From Aequorivita sp. CIP111184 (GTDB taxonomy: Bacteria > Bacteroidota > Bacteroidia > Flavobacteriales > Flavobacteriaceae): a stretch of DNA of 64,000 bases. The stretch is taken from the NCBI RefSeq assembly GCF_900489465.1, contig NZ_UEFQ01000016.1:124001-188000 (forward strand). The letters are read 5' to 3'. This document shows positions 18,093 to 27,567 of the stretch, one piece after another (the stretch's first letter is position 1; each line of letters begins with the position of its first letter). The notes under the pieces were generated by a model, which ran no database searches, was not told the DNA's origin, and was given only the letters and a program-made list of their open reading frames with translations. The position numbers and the translations under genes are program-made.

Positions 18093-18224
18093 TTAATCTT
18101 CAGTTCCTTTGTTGGGCGGTTTTGGTAAATTTTTATTGTTTACTTTATCATTTTCATCCTTTTCTACTTCGCCGTATTGATTGTGGTCGCGTTCTTTTCC
18201 AAAGCCATCTTGTGTGTCTCCCAT
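18093..18224 (-). CDS. Small highly charged hydrophilic protein
   Basis: A 43-residue open frame starting MGDTQDGFGKERDHNQYGEV and ending PKPPNKGTED. It is rich in Asp, Glu, Lys, Asn and Gly and has no hydrophobic core, so it is probably disordered. I recognise no family. Its position between an AraC gene and stress-related genes suggests a small stress-related hydrophilic protein, but that is inference. The reading was done on the complementary strand. Confidence 0.55.
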   Translation of the reverse strand: MGDTQDGFGKERDHNQYGEVEKDENDKVNNKNLPKPPNKGTED

Positions 18225-18520
18225 AATTATTTAGTTTTATAGTAATACAATTTTAAAATTCAATATTTTTTTAGCTACTGTCTTTTTATATTTACAACAG
18301 CAAACGCTATTAAATCATTTCTGATTTAGTCACATTTCTAATTAACCTTTTATAATTCTTAAAATTGAATTTTGAACATTCAAATTAATACAAATTTATT
18401 TTCCGAAAAAGATTTTATCTAAATTTTAGCAAATAGAAAACCGCTGAAGCTACTCTGGAAGATAAGAGGTTGATCTATTTTATAATTTTGAATAGGATAT
18501 TCAATTAATAAAATAGAATT

Positions 18521-18784
18521 CTAGGATTCCGACTTATATAGAAACATTAAAACCAGCATAGAGAAGTTGAGAATAAACGATATTCCGTTTGTAACTATTA
18601 TAGGAATATCTCCTTTCAATATTCCATACACAACCCATAAACCCACTCCCAATATTAAAATGGAGAACATAATGGGAGAAACATCCATAACTTTTTTTGA
18701 ACGCCATGATTTTATTATTTGAGGTATTACAGCGAGTGTGGTGAACGTGCCGGCCAAAATTCCGATGATTGTTTCGAGTGTCAT
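18521..18784 (-). CDS. SemiSWEET-type transporter
   Basis: An 87-residue protein with three membrane helices, the half-size bacterial version of SWEET sugar carriers, working as a dimer. The PQ-loop signature AVIPQIIKSWRSKK lies at about residues 18-31, followed by a DVSPIMFSILILG helix and a short Asn-bearing third helix (VTNGISFILNFSM). The sugar or other solute cannot be told from the sequence. It is directly downstream of the DUF421 gene on the same strand, separated by a 22-bp duplication of that gene's end. Confidence 0.93.
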   Translation of the reverse strand: MTLETIIGILAGTFTTLAVIPQIIKSWRSKKVMDVSPIMFSILILGVGLWVVYGILKGDIPIIVTNGISFILNFSMLVLMFLYKSES

Positions 18785-18786
18785 AC

Positions 18787-18830
18787 TTATTTTAAAGCTA
18801 CATCTTCCTTATTTTAAAGCTACATCTTCC
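18787..18830. repeat. Perfect 22-bp tandem duplication over a stop codon
   Basis: A 22-bp unit that begins TTATTTTAAAGC occurs twice in direct tandem, at 18787-18808 and 18809-18830. The right copy encodes the last residues (EDVALK) and stop codon of the DUF421 gene. The left copy repeats them after the stop, leaving an untranslated duplicate just before the SemiSWEET start. Confidence 0.9.
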
Positions 18831-19339
18831 ATCAACCAATCCTCAATTGAAATCGCTTCATTATCCGTGTGAAGAACTACCATATCTCCAGTAGTTTCAA
18901 AAACTACTGCTCTTATCTGTGAAAGTTTTAAAACATTTGCCTCCCTTAATTTTGACCGTAAATCTCCCTCCGTTACGCGAGCTTTTTTAAGGTTTTCATA
19001 AAGGATGGTCGAATTACTCATTAATAATAAGGGGCGATTGTCTATTACTTCTCGAAAAATTTTGTAGCGTCTAAAGTAAGCTGCAATTAATTGTAAACAG
19101 TAAACCGCAAAAAGGCCAATAACTCCTTCGGCAAGAGAAACGGAACTAGAAAGTACGGTAGTAGCAATAATAGATCCTACGGCTACCGTCATCGCAAAAT
19201 CAAAACTGGACATTTTGCTAAAGCTACGTTTGCCAAAAAGACGAGTAAATAAAATTACTGCTATATAAATACCAAGACAACTTAATATAATAGCGAGGGC
19301 TGCTGTGGGGGTAGTTTCAAACCATTTTTCCATAATCAT
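18809..19339 (-). CDS. DUF421 (YetF family) membrane protein
   Basis: A 176-residue protein with three N-terminal membrane helices (about residues 12-90, with LFGKRSFSKMSSFDFAMTVA between helices 1 and 2). A conserved cytoplasmic YetF domain follows (about 95-170, with NRPLLLMSNSTILYENLKKA and LRSKLREANVLKLSQIRAVV). The biochemical role is unknown; YetF-type proteins are widespread in stress-related regions. Translation may start at the second Met (19333). The last residues and stop codon are duplicated in tandem just downstream. Confidence 0.93.
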   Translation of the reverse strand: MIMEKWFETTPTAALAIILSCLGIYIAVILFTRLFGKRSFSKMSSFDFAMTVAVGSIIATTVLSSSVSLAEGVIGLFAVYCLQLIAAYFRRYKIFREVIDNRPLLLMSNSTILYENLKKARVTEGDLRSKLREANVLKLSQIRAVVFETTGDMVVLHTDNEAISIEDWLMEDVALK

Positions 19340-19346
19340 TATTTAG

Positions 19347-19374
19347 AAAAAGGCCCGGTATATCGGGCCTTTTA
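19347..19374 (-). terminator. Intrinsic terminator of the YciE-like gene
   Basis: AAAAGGCCCG and CGGGCCTTTT pair around a short loop. It lies 16 bp past the stop of the YciE-like gene and just before the DUF421 start. The symmetrical A/T runs would let it work in either direction. Confidence 0.9.
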
Positions 19375-19390
19375 TAATTTATAATAGTGT

Positions 19391-19873
19391 TTAGATAGCT
19401 TTCTTGTTCAGACGTTTTTCTGCAAGATCATTTAAAGTTGTATCTGCTTTGTACTCCTCATCCAAAGTTTTTTGAAGTTTCGCGGCAATATCTTTATGGC
19501 CTAGTTCCTTCGCGTAACGAACCGCTGTACCGTAACCTGAAATTTCGTAGTGTTCCACACGTTGCGCTTCAGCTATCATGCCTGCATGCATTACATCTTC
19601 ATCGTCCACTTCCTTCAAAAAGTCTTCAGCTTCTTTAATAAGTCCTTCCATGGCTTTACAAGTTTCCCCTTTGGCCTTTATGTCTAACTCATCACAAATT
19701 TCCTTTATTCGGGTTTTGTGTTCTTTGGTCTCTTCAAGATGATCTTCAAACGCTTTTTTAAGCTTTGCATCTTTCGCTTTTTTCGCCATTTTAGGCAAAG
19801 CCTTCGTTAATTGATCTTCAGCGCTGTAAAGATCCTGTAATTGGTGTTCAAATAATGCTTCTAAATTTTTCAT
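19391..19873 (-). CDS. YciE/YciF family (DUF892) ferritin-like protein
   Basis: A 160-residue four-helix ferritin-like protein of the DUF892 family. I start it at ATG 19873 (MKNLEALFEHQLQDLYSAED), the normal family N-terminus; the frame extends 21 codons upstream without family likeness. Conserved acidic and His residues in SAEDQL, HLEETKEHKTRI and EAQRVEHYEISGYGTA are the likely di-metal ligands. Homologs are induced by osmotic and general stress. It has its own terminator at 19347. Confidence 0.95.
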   Translation of the reverse strand: MKNLEALFEHQLQDLYSAEDQLTKALPKMAKKAKDAKLKKAFEDHLEETKEHKTRIKEICDELDIKAKGETCKAMEGLIKEAEDFLKEVDDEDVMHAGMIAEAQRVEHYEISGYGTAVRYAKELGHKDIAAKLQKTLDEEYKADTTLNDLAEKRLNKKAI

Positions 19874-20056
19874 AGTTGTAAGTTTTTTTTTGTTTTGAAT
19901 TTTAAAATTATCAAAACAAAATTTACCTAAAACCACTTTTATAATTGCTTTAACAAGATTCTTTCTTTTGCGTTAAAAAAATAATTTTAGTGTTAGTAAT
20001 TGGCTTAAAACCGCACTATAGTCTCAAATTTAGTTTTAAATATTTGAGCCAAAATC

Positions 20057-20629
20057 CTATTTTTTATCTGAGAAAAGATTCCGAAGCTTATACATAAACC
20101 CATTATTTTGCACTACAAATTGCTCCTCTTCATCTTCTTCTTCCTCCTTAAAAGCAAAGGCTCTTAGAAAATCACTATGCGATTTACTACTATCATATTT
20201 TTTGCGCTCCTTTCCAATTTTGTCCAATTGTTTTCCCTTCTCTTCTAAAATTTGAGTAAATAGAGGGAGTAACCTTTCGTTTAATTCATTAACGGGCTCT
20301 TTTAAAAAGAAACCAGATGCGCCAGCTTCCAATAATCGTTCTTTGTCATCCTCATTCTTTAGATGGGCCGTTATAACTACTACGGGTATTTTGTTGTTAT
20401 AGTCTTTTGTAACTCTTATAACATCAAAAGCATTCATTCCTATCAAATTGAAATCGGTAATAACTATATCTGGAATATAAGTTTTTATCGCATTAATTAA
20501 ACTTATTTCACTATCCACAAAGCGGATCTCGGGATGTAGGCATATTTTTTTTAATTGCCTTTGTATCAGAAACGAATCCGATACAAGATCCTCGACAATT
20601 AAAAAAGTTAGATTATCGGGTAAGTTCAT
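20057..20629 (-). CDS. Stand-alone response regulator receiver protein
   Basis: A 190-residue protein with one receiver domain (about residues 8-128). Acidic pocket residues are in FLIVEDLVSDS, the phosphoacceptor Asp is in IVITDFNLIGMNAFDVI (about D58), and the conserved Lys is in GFFLKEPV. The 60-residue tail is charged (EEEEDEEEQFVVQNN) and has no DNA-binding domain, so it signals through protein contacts or diffuses between partners. It is transcribed divergently from the histidine kinase 102 bp away and probably belongs to the same pathway. Confidence 0.93.
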   Translation of the reverse strand: MNLPDNLTFLIVEDLVSDSFLIQRQLKKICLHPEIRFVDSEISLINAIKTYIPDIVITDFNLIGMNAFDVIRVTKDYNNKIPVVVITAHLKNEDDKERLLEAGASGFFLKEPVNELNERLLPLFTQILEEKGKQLDKIGKERKKYDSSKSHSDFLRAFAFKEEEEDEEEQFVVQNNGFMYKLRNLFSDKK

Positions 20630-20731
20630 TGGTCAGTGGTTTAAGGTTGTCTATAAAATTATTGAAAATTTTAATATGTTTTTAACGTTATTAAAATTAT
20701 TTTTAATCCCATAAAACAATTAAAACTGTCT

Positions 20732-22171
20732 ATGAAAAGAATTAAAAAAATTGGATTTACCAATTTTATTATTTTAATATCGTCCTTAATTCTCGTTATA
20801 GTTTTAATTGCCTTTTCTTTTAGTAGAAATGCAGCATCTGCTGAGCGAATAGCCCATACCTGGGAAGTAAAGAATACCATACGCAGTCTGTCTTCTTCCA
20901 TTTCAGAAATGGAAAGTAGAAAACTCGCTTACATTTATACCAGCCAAATAAAATACAAACACGCCTTCCAGTCAGCAGAAGATGAATATGATTCTCTCCT
21001 TTTGGCACTCCACCTTTTGATCAATGACAACCAATCACAAATTGATAAATTACAACATGTTGAAGAAATTGTAAACACAAATTTTGGCACTTTCAATGAA
21101 TCTATTTCCGAAGATAAATCGCAGATAATTATTAATCAGGAAAGCATAGATGAAATGGAATTTTCTGAAATTATCCATATCCGGTTGGAAGAAATGGTCC
21201 AACAGGAAGACCTACTTCTCGAAGAAAGAAATGCCAATTATGAAAGTTGGAAAATTATAATTCTTATTAGCCTGGGAATTGCAACCATTATTGTTTTTCT
21301 AAGCCTTTACAATCTCATTAACCGCATAAGGCCTTTGTTAGAGGAGCTTTTACAAACCAAGGAAAATTTAGAAGTAACAAATGCCAGTTTAAAAAATACA
21401 TTGGGAGAGTTAAATTTATCTAACGTTGAAAAGGAACGGGAGATTAAAGCAAAGAAGAAAGCAATTGAGGAAAAGGAAAAACTGAACGAATCTCTAAGTG
21501 TGAAAAATCAGCAATTAGATCATTTTGCATATGTGGCTTCTCACGATCTTCAAGAACCACTGCGAACCGTTTCTAATTATTTGGAAATATTTCAGGAAGA
21601 TTTTCCCGAGCGAGTGGAAGGCGAGGCAACCATGTATTTTCAATTTATTAATAGCGCAGTAGAACGCATGCGCAATTTAATAAGTGGTCTCTTGTCCTTT
21701 TCCCGCATTGGCACCAGTGGAGAAATGGAACAAATTGACCTGAATAAAACCATTGAGAAAATTAAGGCAGATTTTTCGGCTGTAATTGAAGAGCGTGAAA
21801 TTTTAATAAAGTCTGACGCTCTTCCCACTGTTAGTGGATATAGAATTGAATTAAAACAGCTCTTTCAAAATTTAATAGCAAATGCTATAAAGTTTTCAAA
21901 AGCTGGGATAGCGCCTCATATTGAAATCTCCTATGAGGAAACCGATAACTTCTATAACTTTCACATAAAAGACAATGGAATAGGGATACCAGACAAGGAT
22001 TTCTTGAAAATATTCGATATGTTCAGCAGACTTCATAGTACAAAGGATTTTGAAGGACAAGGCATAGGTCTCGCTTTTTGTAAAAAAATTGTAGAATTAC
22101 ATTATGGAAATATTTGGGTGACTTCCAATTTTGGAGTTGGAAGCACTATTCACTTTACGATAAAAAAATAG
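20732..22171 (+). CDS. Membrane sensor histidine kinase (CHASE3-like)
   Basis: A 479-residue kinase. A membrane helix (about 10-30), an all-helical extracytoplasmic segment (about 35-165, CHASE3-like) and a second helix (about 172-192) precede a coiled coil. The HisKA domain has the phosphorylated His in FAYVASHDLQEPLRTVSNYL (about residues 262-281). The HATPase domain has QLFQNLIANAIKFSK, DNGIGIPDKD and GQGIGLAFCKKIVELHYG. The HDLQEP form is shared with phytochrome-like and light- or stress-sensing kinases. It ends three bases before the next receiver gene, so the two are coupled. Confidence 0.95.
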   Translation: MKRIKKIGFTNFIILISSLILVIVLIAFSFSRNAASAERIAHTWEVKNTIRSLSSSISEMESRKLAYIYTSQIKYKHAFQSAEDEYDSLLLALHLLINDNQSQIDKLQHVEEIVNTNFGTFNESISEDKSQIIINQESIDEMEFSEIIHIRLEEMVQQEDLLLEERNANYESWKIIILISLGIATIIVFLSLYNLINRIRPLLEELLQTKENLEVTNASLKNTLGELNLSNVEKEREIKAKKKAIEEKEKLNESLSVKNQQLDHFAYVASHDLQEPLRTVSNYLEIFQEDFPERVEGEATMYFQFINSAVERMRNLISGLLSFSRIGTSGEMEQIDLNKTIEKIKADFSAVIEEREILIKSDALPTVSGYRIELKQLFQNLIANAIKFSKAGIAPHIEISYEETDNFYNFHIKDNGIGIPDKDFLKIFDMFSRLHSTKDFEGQGIGLAFCKKIVELHYGNIWVTSNFGVGSTIHFTIKK

Positions 22172-22173
22172 TA

Positions 22174-22590
<417 letters not shown>

Positions 22591-22714
22591 GATTGATAAA
22601 ATTGAGTAGTTGAAAATGTAAACTCATTTTAAAGCAGTCTCCACTACCGTTAAAGTATCGTGAAATATTATAATCTTTCCTGACATTAGTTTTAATTTTA
22701 TTTAAAAGAAAATT

Positions 22715-23494
22715 ATGAGATCAATCTGGAACGGTTCAATCAGTTTTGGCCTAGTGTCAATTCCTATAAAAATGTATAGCGCCTCTGAAGATAGAAAACT
22801 CGATCTTGATATGTTGGACGTTCACGATAATGCCCGTATAAGATATAAACGAGTTAATGAAGATACAGGGAAAGAAGTAGAATGGAAGGATATTGTAAAA
22901 GGTTTTAAAAAGGACGACGCCTACGTAATCCTCGAAAAAGAGGATTTTGAAATGGCGAATATGAAGAAAAGCAAAACCATAGATATAGAAGAATTTGTGG
23001 AAGAAGATGAAGTGAGCGATCTACTCTTTAAAAGTCCGTATTTTTTGGAACCTCAAAAGGAAGGTGGAAAAAGTTACAACTTGCTAAGGGATGCCTTAAA
23101 GAAAACTGGCAAACTGGGTGTCGCAACCTTTGTTATGCGTCAAAAAGAAAATTTAAGTCTTATAGGGGTATATAAAAATGCATTGGTACTACACGTAATT
23201 AGATTTTCAGAAGAAATACGTGATCCAGCAGACCTAAAACTTCCCTCTACCAAGGTATCAAAGAAAGAGGTAGATATGGCACTTTCCCTTATTGAAAACT
23301 ACACAACTCCCTTTAAGCTTGATAAGTATAAGGATGTTTATAATAAACAGTTGATGAAAATTATAAACAATAAAGCCAAAGGTAAAAAATCGCGCAGTAA
23401 AAAGGTGGATACTACACCTACTAAGGCAGACGATTTAATGGCAAAACTAAAAGCCAGCCTGGAAAAGAAAAAGAAAAAAAGTAAAGCCTCTTAG
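22715..23494 (+). CDS. ku: Ku protein of bacterial NHEJ
   Basis: A 259-residue bacterial Ku. It begins MRSIWNGSISFGLVSIPIKM, the standard signature, and continues with the beta-barrel core (GKEVEWKDIVKGFKKDD, LLFKSPYFLEPQKEG). A Lys-rich tail follows (about 215-259, KGKKSRSKKVD and KKKKKSKAS) and probably helps DNA binding and LigD recruitment. Ku homodimers hold broken DNA ends for ligation. The LigD gene begins two bases after its stop, so they form a two-gene NHEJ operon. It follows the kinase/receiver genes by about 125 bp. Confidence 0.97.
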   Translation: MRSIWNGSISFGLVSIPIKMYSASEDRKLDLDMLDVHDNARIRYKRVNEDTGKEVEWKDIVKGFKKDDAYVILEKEDFEMANMKKSKTIDIEEFVEEDEVSDLLFKSPYFLEPQKEGGKSYNLLRDALKKTGKLGVATFVMRQKENLSLIGVYKNALVLHVIRFSEEIRDPADLKLPSTKVSKKEVDMALSLIENYTTPFKLDKYKDVYNKQLMKIINNKAKGKKSRSKKVDTTPTKADDLMAKLKASLEKKKKKSKAS

Positions 23495-23496
23495 TT

Positions 23497-25920
23497 GTGG
23501 CTCTCGATGATTACATAAAAAAGCGCAAATTCAACAATACGCCGGAACCTAAAGGTGAATTTGATGAAAAAAATGCCAATCGTTTCGTAATACAACGCCA
23601 TCAAGCGCGTAGATTGCATTACGACCTTCGTCTAGAAATGGAAGGGGTTTTAAAAAGTTGGGCGGTGCCAAAAGGTCCCTCAATGAATGCGTCAGATAAG
23701 CGTCTCGCTATTATGACCGAAGATCATCCAGTTAAATACCTCACTTTTCACGGCGTCATTCCTAAAGGAAACTATGGCGCGGGAGTTATGGATATCTGGG
23801 ATGAAGGCACTTTTTCTGTTTTAGAAAGTGATGAGGGAACAGACCCTATTAAACAATTAGAAAAAGGCGACCTTAAAATTGAATTCTTCGGAAAAAAGAT
23901 AAAGGGTGCTTTTGCACTAGTTCACACTAAAAGGGGGGAAGAAAAAAACCAATGGTTGCTCATCAAAAAGAAAGACGCGTATGCCACAGATTTGGAATAC
24001 GATGCTGAGGTTTTTTCTTCTTCAACAAAACAAATTAAGGCTGGCAAAGTAAAAGCCCTAAACCCTAAAGAATTTATTAAGCCGATGCTCGCCAGTCCGG
24101 CAAAGAAAATTTTTAAGGATCCCGAATGGGTTTTTGAGTTGAAATGGGACGGATATCGAGTTATAACTAATATACTTAATGCCGAGGTAGAAATGTATTC
24201 GCGCAATGGGATATCTTATAACACGAAATTTGCATTACTAAAAAAAGAACTTGAAAGCATTCCCCATGACTGTATTCTGGATGGTGAGGTAGTTATTGTA
24301 GATTCAAATGGGAAACCAGATTTTCAAAAACTTCAAAAATACGATGCCGAAAAGACGGAAGGCCAACTCCGTTATTATGTTTTCGATCTACTTCACCTAA
24401 ACGGGCACGATACTATTTCACTACCCTTATTGGAGCGTAAAAGTCTATTGCCACAAATTATAGAAGGTTTAGAAAATGTTGTTTTTTGCGATCATATTGA
24501 AGCTATGGGGCCAGCACTCTATAAACGAGCAATAGATGCAGGAATGGAAGGAGTGATTGCTAAAAAAGCCGATTCAGTATATGTTCCGGGTTATAGGAGT
24601 GAAAATTGGTTGAAAGTTAAAAGTAACACTACCGAAGAGACACTTATTTGCGGTTATACCGATTCTGTAGGAGGCGGAGCTATTTTTGGTTCGCTTATTC
24701 TCGGGCTTTACAAGGAAGAAGAGCTTGTGTATGTTGGCAACTGCGGTTCCGGATTTTCTAATGCAGAACAAAAAGAGTTGCTTAAAAAAATGCAAGCGTT
24801 GAAAATTGAAACCAATCCTTTTAATAAAAAACTGTCCCTAAAGGGTAGAAATCCACATTGGGTGGCGCCAAAACTTATCTGCGAGGTAAAATTCTCTGAA
24901 TGGACTAAAAGCGGTTTGATGCGCCATCCTGTTTATAAGGGGCTGAGGTTTGATAAAGATGTAGATGAAGTTGTAAGTCCCACTCAAAACAAATCAATCT
25001 CAAAAAAAGGGAAGGATACTTCTTCCAACTTGGAGGTTGATGGTATTTCGGTACCTGTTTCAAACTTGGAAAAAATATATTGGCCCGAGGCTGGTTATAC
25101 GAAATATGATCTACTTGATTATTATTTGAATATCTCAGAAATTATGTTGCCATATCTAATAGATCGGCCACAGAATTTACACAGGCATCCTAACGGAATC
25201 TCCAAACCTTCCTTCTATCAAAAAGATAATGAAACTTTGCCCGATTGGGTGGAAACGGTAAAAATTCATTCCAAATCTTCCAAAAAAGATATTGACTATC
25301 TGCTCTGCCAGAATGAAGCTACACTCCTTTATATGGCAAATTTGGGGTGTATAGAGATAAACCCATGGAACTCCACCATTAAACAATTAGAAAATCCCAC
25401 TTATACTGTTATAGATTTAGATCCTTCAGATAAAAACACTTTTGAACAGGTTATTGAAGTAGCTTTGGCAGCAAAAGAGGTTTTAGATTTGGCGAAAATA
25501 AAAGGATACTGTAAAACTTCAGGTTCAACCGGACTGCATATTTATCTTCCTTTAAACGAAAAATACAGTTATGAAGAGGCAAGAGATTTTACCAAATTGC
25601 TCTGCTATTATATCCATGAGAAACTTCCAAAGTTAACCAGTATGGAGCGAGCGGTAAAGAACCGTAAAGGCAAGATTTATTTAGACTACCTTCAAAACCG
25701 CCGCGGTCAAACATTAGCAGCGCCCTACTGCGCAAGGCCGAAAGTTGGAGCTTCCGTTTCTGCACCATTATCCTGGAAGGAAGTAAAACCAGGCTTGGAA
25801 ATTTTAGATTTCACCATTAAAAATATGCCCGAGCGTATAGCCCTAACTGGAGATTGGTTTAAGCCTGTGCTTAAAAAGGGAATTGATATGGAAAAGGCAA
25901 TAGAAGCTTTGGGGTCTTGA
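23497..25920 (+). CDS. ligD: DNA ligase D, multifunctional NHEJ enzyme
   Basis: An 807-residue LigD. Domain order is 3'-phosphoesterase (about 1-175, RFVIQRHQARRLHYDLRLEM and VPKGPSMNAS), ATP-dependent ligase (about 195-500, nucleotidyl-Lys motif ELKWDGYR near residue 213) and primase-polymerase (about 520-800, IDLDPSD near 641 and KTSGSTGLHIYLPL). This is the PE-Lig-Pol order, with all three activities in one chain. The start is GTG at 23497, directly after the Ku stop. It repairs double-strand breaks with Ku, including end processing and gap filling. Confidence 0.97.
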   Translation: MALDDYIKKRKFNNTPEPKGEFDEKNANRFVIQRHQARRLHYDLRLEMEGVLKSWAVPKGPSMNASDKRLAIMTEDHPVKYLTFHGVIPKGNYGAGVMDIWDEGTFSVLESDEGTDPIKQLEKGDLKIEFFGKKIKGAFALVHTKRGEEKNQWLLIKKKDAYATDLEYDAEVFSSSTKQIKAGKVKALNPKEFIKPMLASPAKKIFKDPEWVFELKWDGYRVITNILNAEVEMYSRNGISYNTKFALLKKELESIPHDCILDGEVVIVDSNGKPDFQKLQKYDAEKTEGQLRYYVFDLLHLNGHDTISLPLLERKSLLPQIIEGLENVVFCDHIEAMGPALYKRAIDAGMEGVIAKKADSVYVPGYRSENWLKVKSNTTEETLICGYTDSVGGGAIFGSLILGLYKEEELVYVGNCGSGFSNAEQKELLKKMQALKIETNPFNKKLSLKGRNPHWVAPKLICEVKFSEWTKSGLMRHPVYKGLRFDKDVDEVVSPTQNKSISKKGKDTSSNLEVDGISVPVSNLEKIYWPEAGYTKYDLLDYYLNISEIMLPYLIDRPQNLHRHPNGISKPSFYQKDNETLPDWVETVKIHSKSSKKDIDYLLCQNEATLLYMANLGCIEINPWNSTIKQLENPTYTVIDLDPSDKNTFEQVIEVALAAKEVLDLAKIKGYCKTSGSTGLHIYLPLNEKYSYEEARDFTKLLCYYIHEKLPKLTSMERAVKNRKGKIYLDYLQNRRGQTLAAPYCARPKVGASVSAPLSWKEVKPGLEILDFTIKNMPERIALTGDWFKPVLKKGIDMEKAIEALGS

Positions 25921-26148
25921 GCCATTTTGGAGCTTGAGTGTCAAATTTTCCTAGCATTCTTCCTGTTTCTTTATACTTCTTCCTTTTTATTCTACATAAT
26001 TTCAAAATCTGCGTATTTAATTTGCTTTATTGAGTAAACAGTTAACGGTATTGTATTAAGATTCTTAAAGGGCTATTAAATCTGTGTCAAAGCCTTATTA
26101 AAAAAAGTGTCTAACTGCGGTTTTCATTTTATTTTCATAAAAAAAATT

Positions 26149-26832
26149 ATGAAAGCAACTGCCAACTCTAATCAAAAGAAGTATATCTCTGAATCTATTG
26201 AAGAGGAATTCAAGGAATTTATTATTGACAAAAATCATCCATGCATAATGGCAAATACCGTTTTTAGTATGAATGATTATGAACTTCATGTCCACGATGG
26301 CTTTAGCACTAAAACTACTGCAGCCAATTTATTGGAACAATTAAAAATGTATGTTGATAATTATGACTTTTCCGACAATAAATTTAAAACCTTTATAGCA
26401 GTTTTTCCAGATGCCGAAATAGTTTCCGAAGTAGAGTTTGAAAATCTTTTATGGAGACAATTGCAATTTATACACGAGAAGGATACCGAAGCCTGGGATC
26501 CACGAGTAAGCAAAAATCCTGAAGACAGTAATTTTAGTTTCAGTATAGGAGGGCGTGCTTTTTATGTAGTGGGTATGCACCCCAAAAGTTCACGCATGGC
26601 TAGAAGAGCCCCGTATCCTACATTAGTTTTTAATTTACATTGGCAATTTGAAAAACTTCGAGAAATGGGGGCCTATCAAAAAGTGCGCGACAAAATAAGA
26701 GAAAGGGATACAGCTTTACAGGGAAATATAAATCCAGTTTTAGAAGATTTTGGTCAAAGTAGTGAAGCCCGTCAATACAGTGGGAGAAGTGTGGGGAAGG
26801 CGTGGAAATGTCCATTTCATTCTCAAAAATAA
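26149..26832 (+). CDS. YqcI/YcgG family protein (GntA-related)
   Basis: A 227-residue protein of the YqcI/YcgG family, to which the heme-dependent pre-guanitoxin N-hydroxylase GntA belongs. I start at ATG 26149 (MKATANSNQKKYISESIEEE). Family features are the C-terminal WKCPFH segment, RRAPYPTLVFNLHWQFEKLR (about 172-191) and REMGAYQKVRDKIR. By family it could bind heme and oxygenate an amine or guanidine nitrogen, but the substrate here is unknown. The DUF1989 and SDR genes follow on the same strand, forming a cassette. Confidence 0.9.
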   Translation: MKATANSNQKKYISESIEEEFKEFIIDKNHPCIMANTVFSMNDYELHVHDGFSTKTTAANLLEQLKMYVDNYDFSDNKFKTFIAVFPDAEIVSEVEFENLLWRQLQFIHEKDTEAWDPRVSKNPEDSNFSFSIGGRAFYVVGMHPKSSRMARRAPYPTLVFNLHWQFEKLREMGAYQKVRDKIRERDTALQGNINPVLEDFGQSSEARQYSGRSVGKAWKCPFHSQK

Positions 26833-26906
26833 TTTCTGGAAATAATTTTTACAACCTCAATAAGTTTAATAGAAAAAATTAGCTTGAAAATACCAATACC
26901 TTAAAA

Positions 26907-27497
26907 ATGAAATATAAAATAGAAAAACAATCTGGAGCCGCTTTTAAATTGAAAAAAGGACAAAAATTAAAAGTTATTGATCCTTCGGGAGAACAGGTGA
27001 GCGACATGGTTTTGTTTAATGCCCACGACATTCGCGAAAAAATATCTTCTGGAAAAACCATGGATTTTGAGGAAACCATCCTTATTACAACTGGAAATTA
27101 TCTGTGGAGCAACAGAAGTAGACAAATGATGAAAATAGTGGAAGACACCAATGGAAGAAATGATTTTTTATTGGCGCCCTGTAGCCCCGAGACTTTTAAG
27201 ATAATGTATAATCATGACGGATATCATCCCAGCTGTTTCGAAAATTTATATACCAATCTTCGTCCCTTTGATATCCATCCAGACGATGTGCCTACTGCTT
27301 TTAATATTTTTATGAATGTGCAATTTGCGGCAAATGGGAAATTAAGTGTATTGCCCCCATTGAGCAAAGCGGGAGATTTTGTATTATTTGAAGCAGAAAT
27401 GGATCTTATTGTGGCATTAACTGCGTGCTCTGCCGAAGATAGTAATGGAGGGACTTTTAAGCCTATCCATTATGAAATTCTTGAGGAAATTGAATAG
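26907..27497 (+). CDS. DUF1989 (urea carboxylase-associated) family protein
   Basis: A 196-residue DUF1989 protein. Conserved segments are SGEQVSDMVLFNAHDIREK near residue 30 and the Cys/His block CSPETFKIMYNHDGYHPSC (about 92-110), which may hold a metal. Members include urea carboxylase-associated proteins and the CgdA/CgdB subunits of carboxyguanidine deiminase, so an action on a guanidine or urea-like C-N bond is plausible. It is 74 bp after the YqcI/YcgG gene and 70 bp before an SDR gene. There is only one DUF1989 gene here, whereas the deiminase uses two. Confidence 0.9.
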   Translation: MKYKIEKQSGAAFKLKKGQKLKVIDPSGEQVSDMVLFNAHDIREKISSGKTMDFEETILITTGNYLWSNRSRQMMKIVEDTNGRNDFLLAPCSPETFKIMYNHDGYHPSCFENLYTNLRPFDIHPDDVPTAFNIFMNVQFAANGKLSVLPPLSKAGDFVLFEAEMDLIVALTACSAEDSNGGTFKPIHYEILEEIE

Positions 27498-27567
27498 CGG
27501 TTTATGCTAAAATTTATACAAACCTATGGGTAGTCAGGATAGAATGAAATAACTTTAAAATAAAAAT

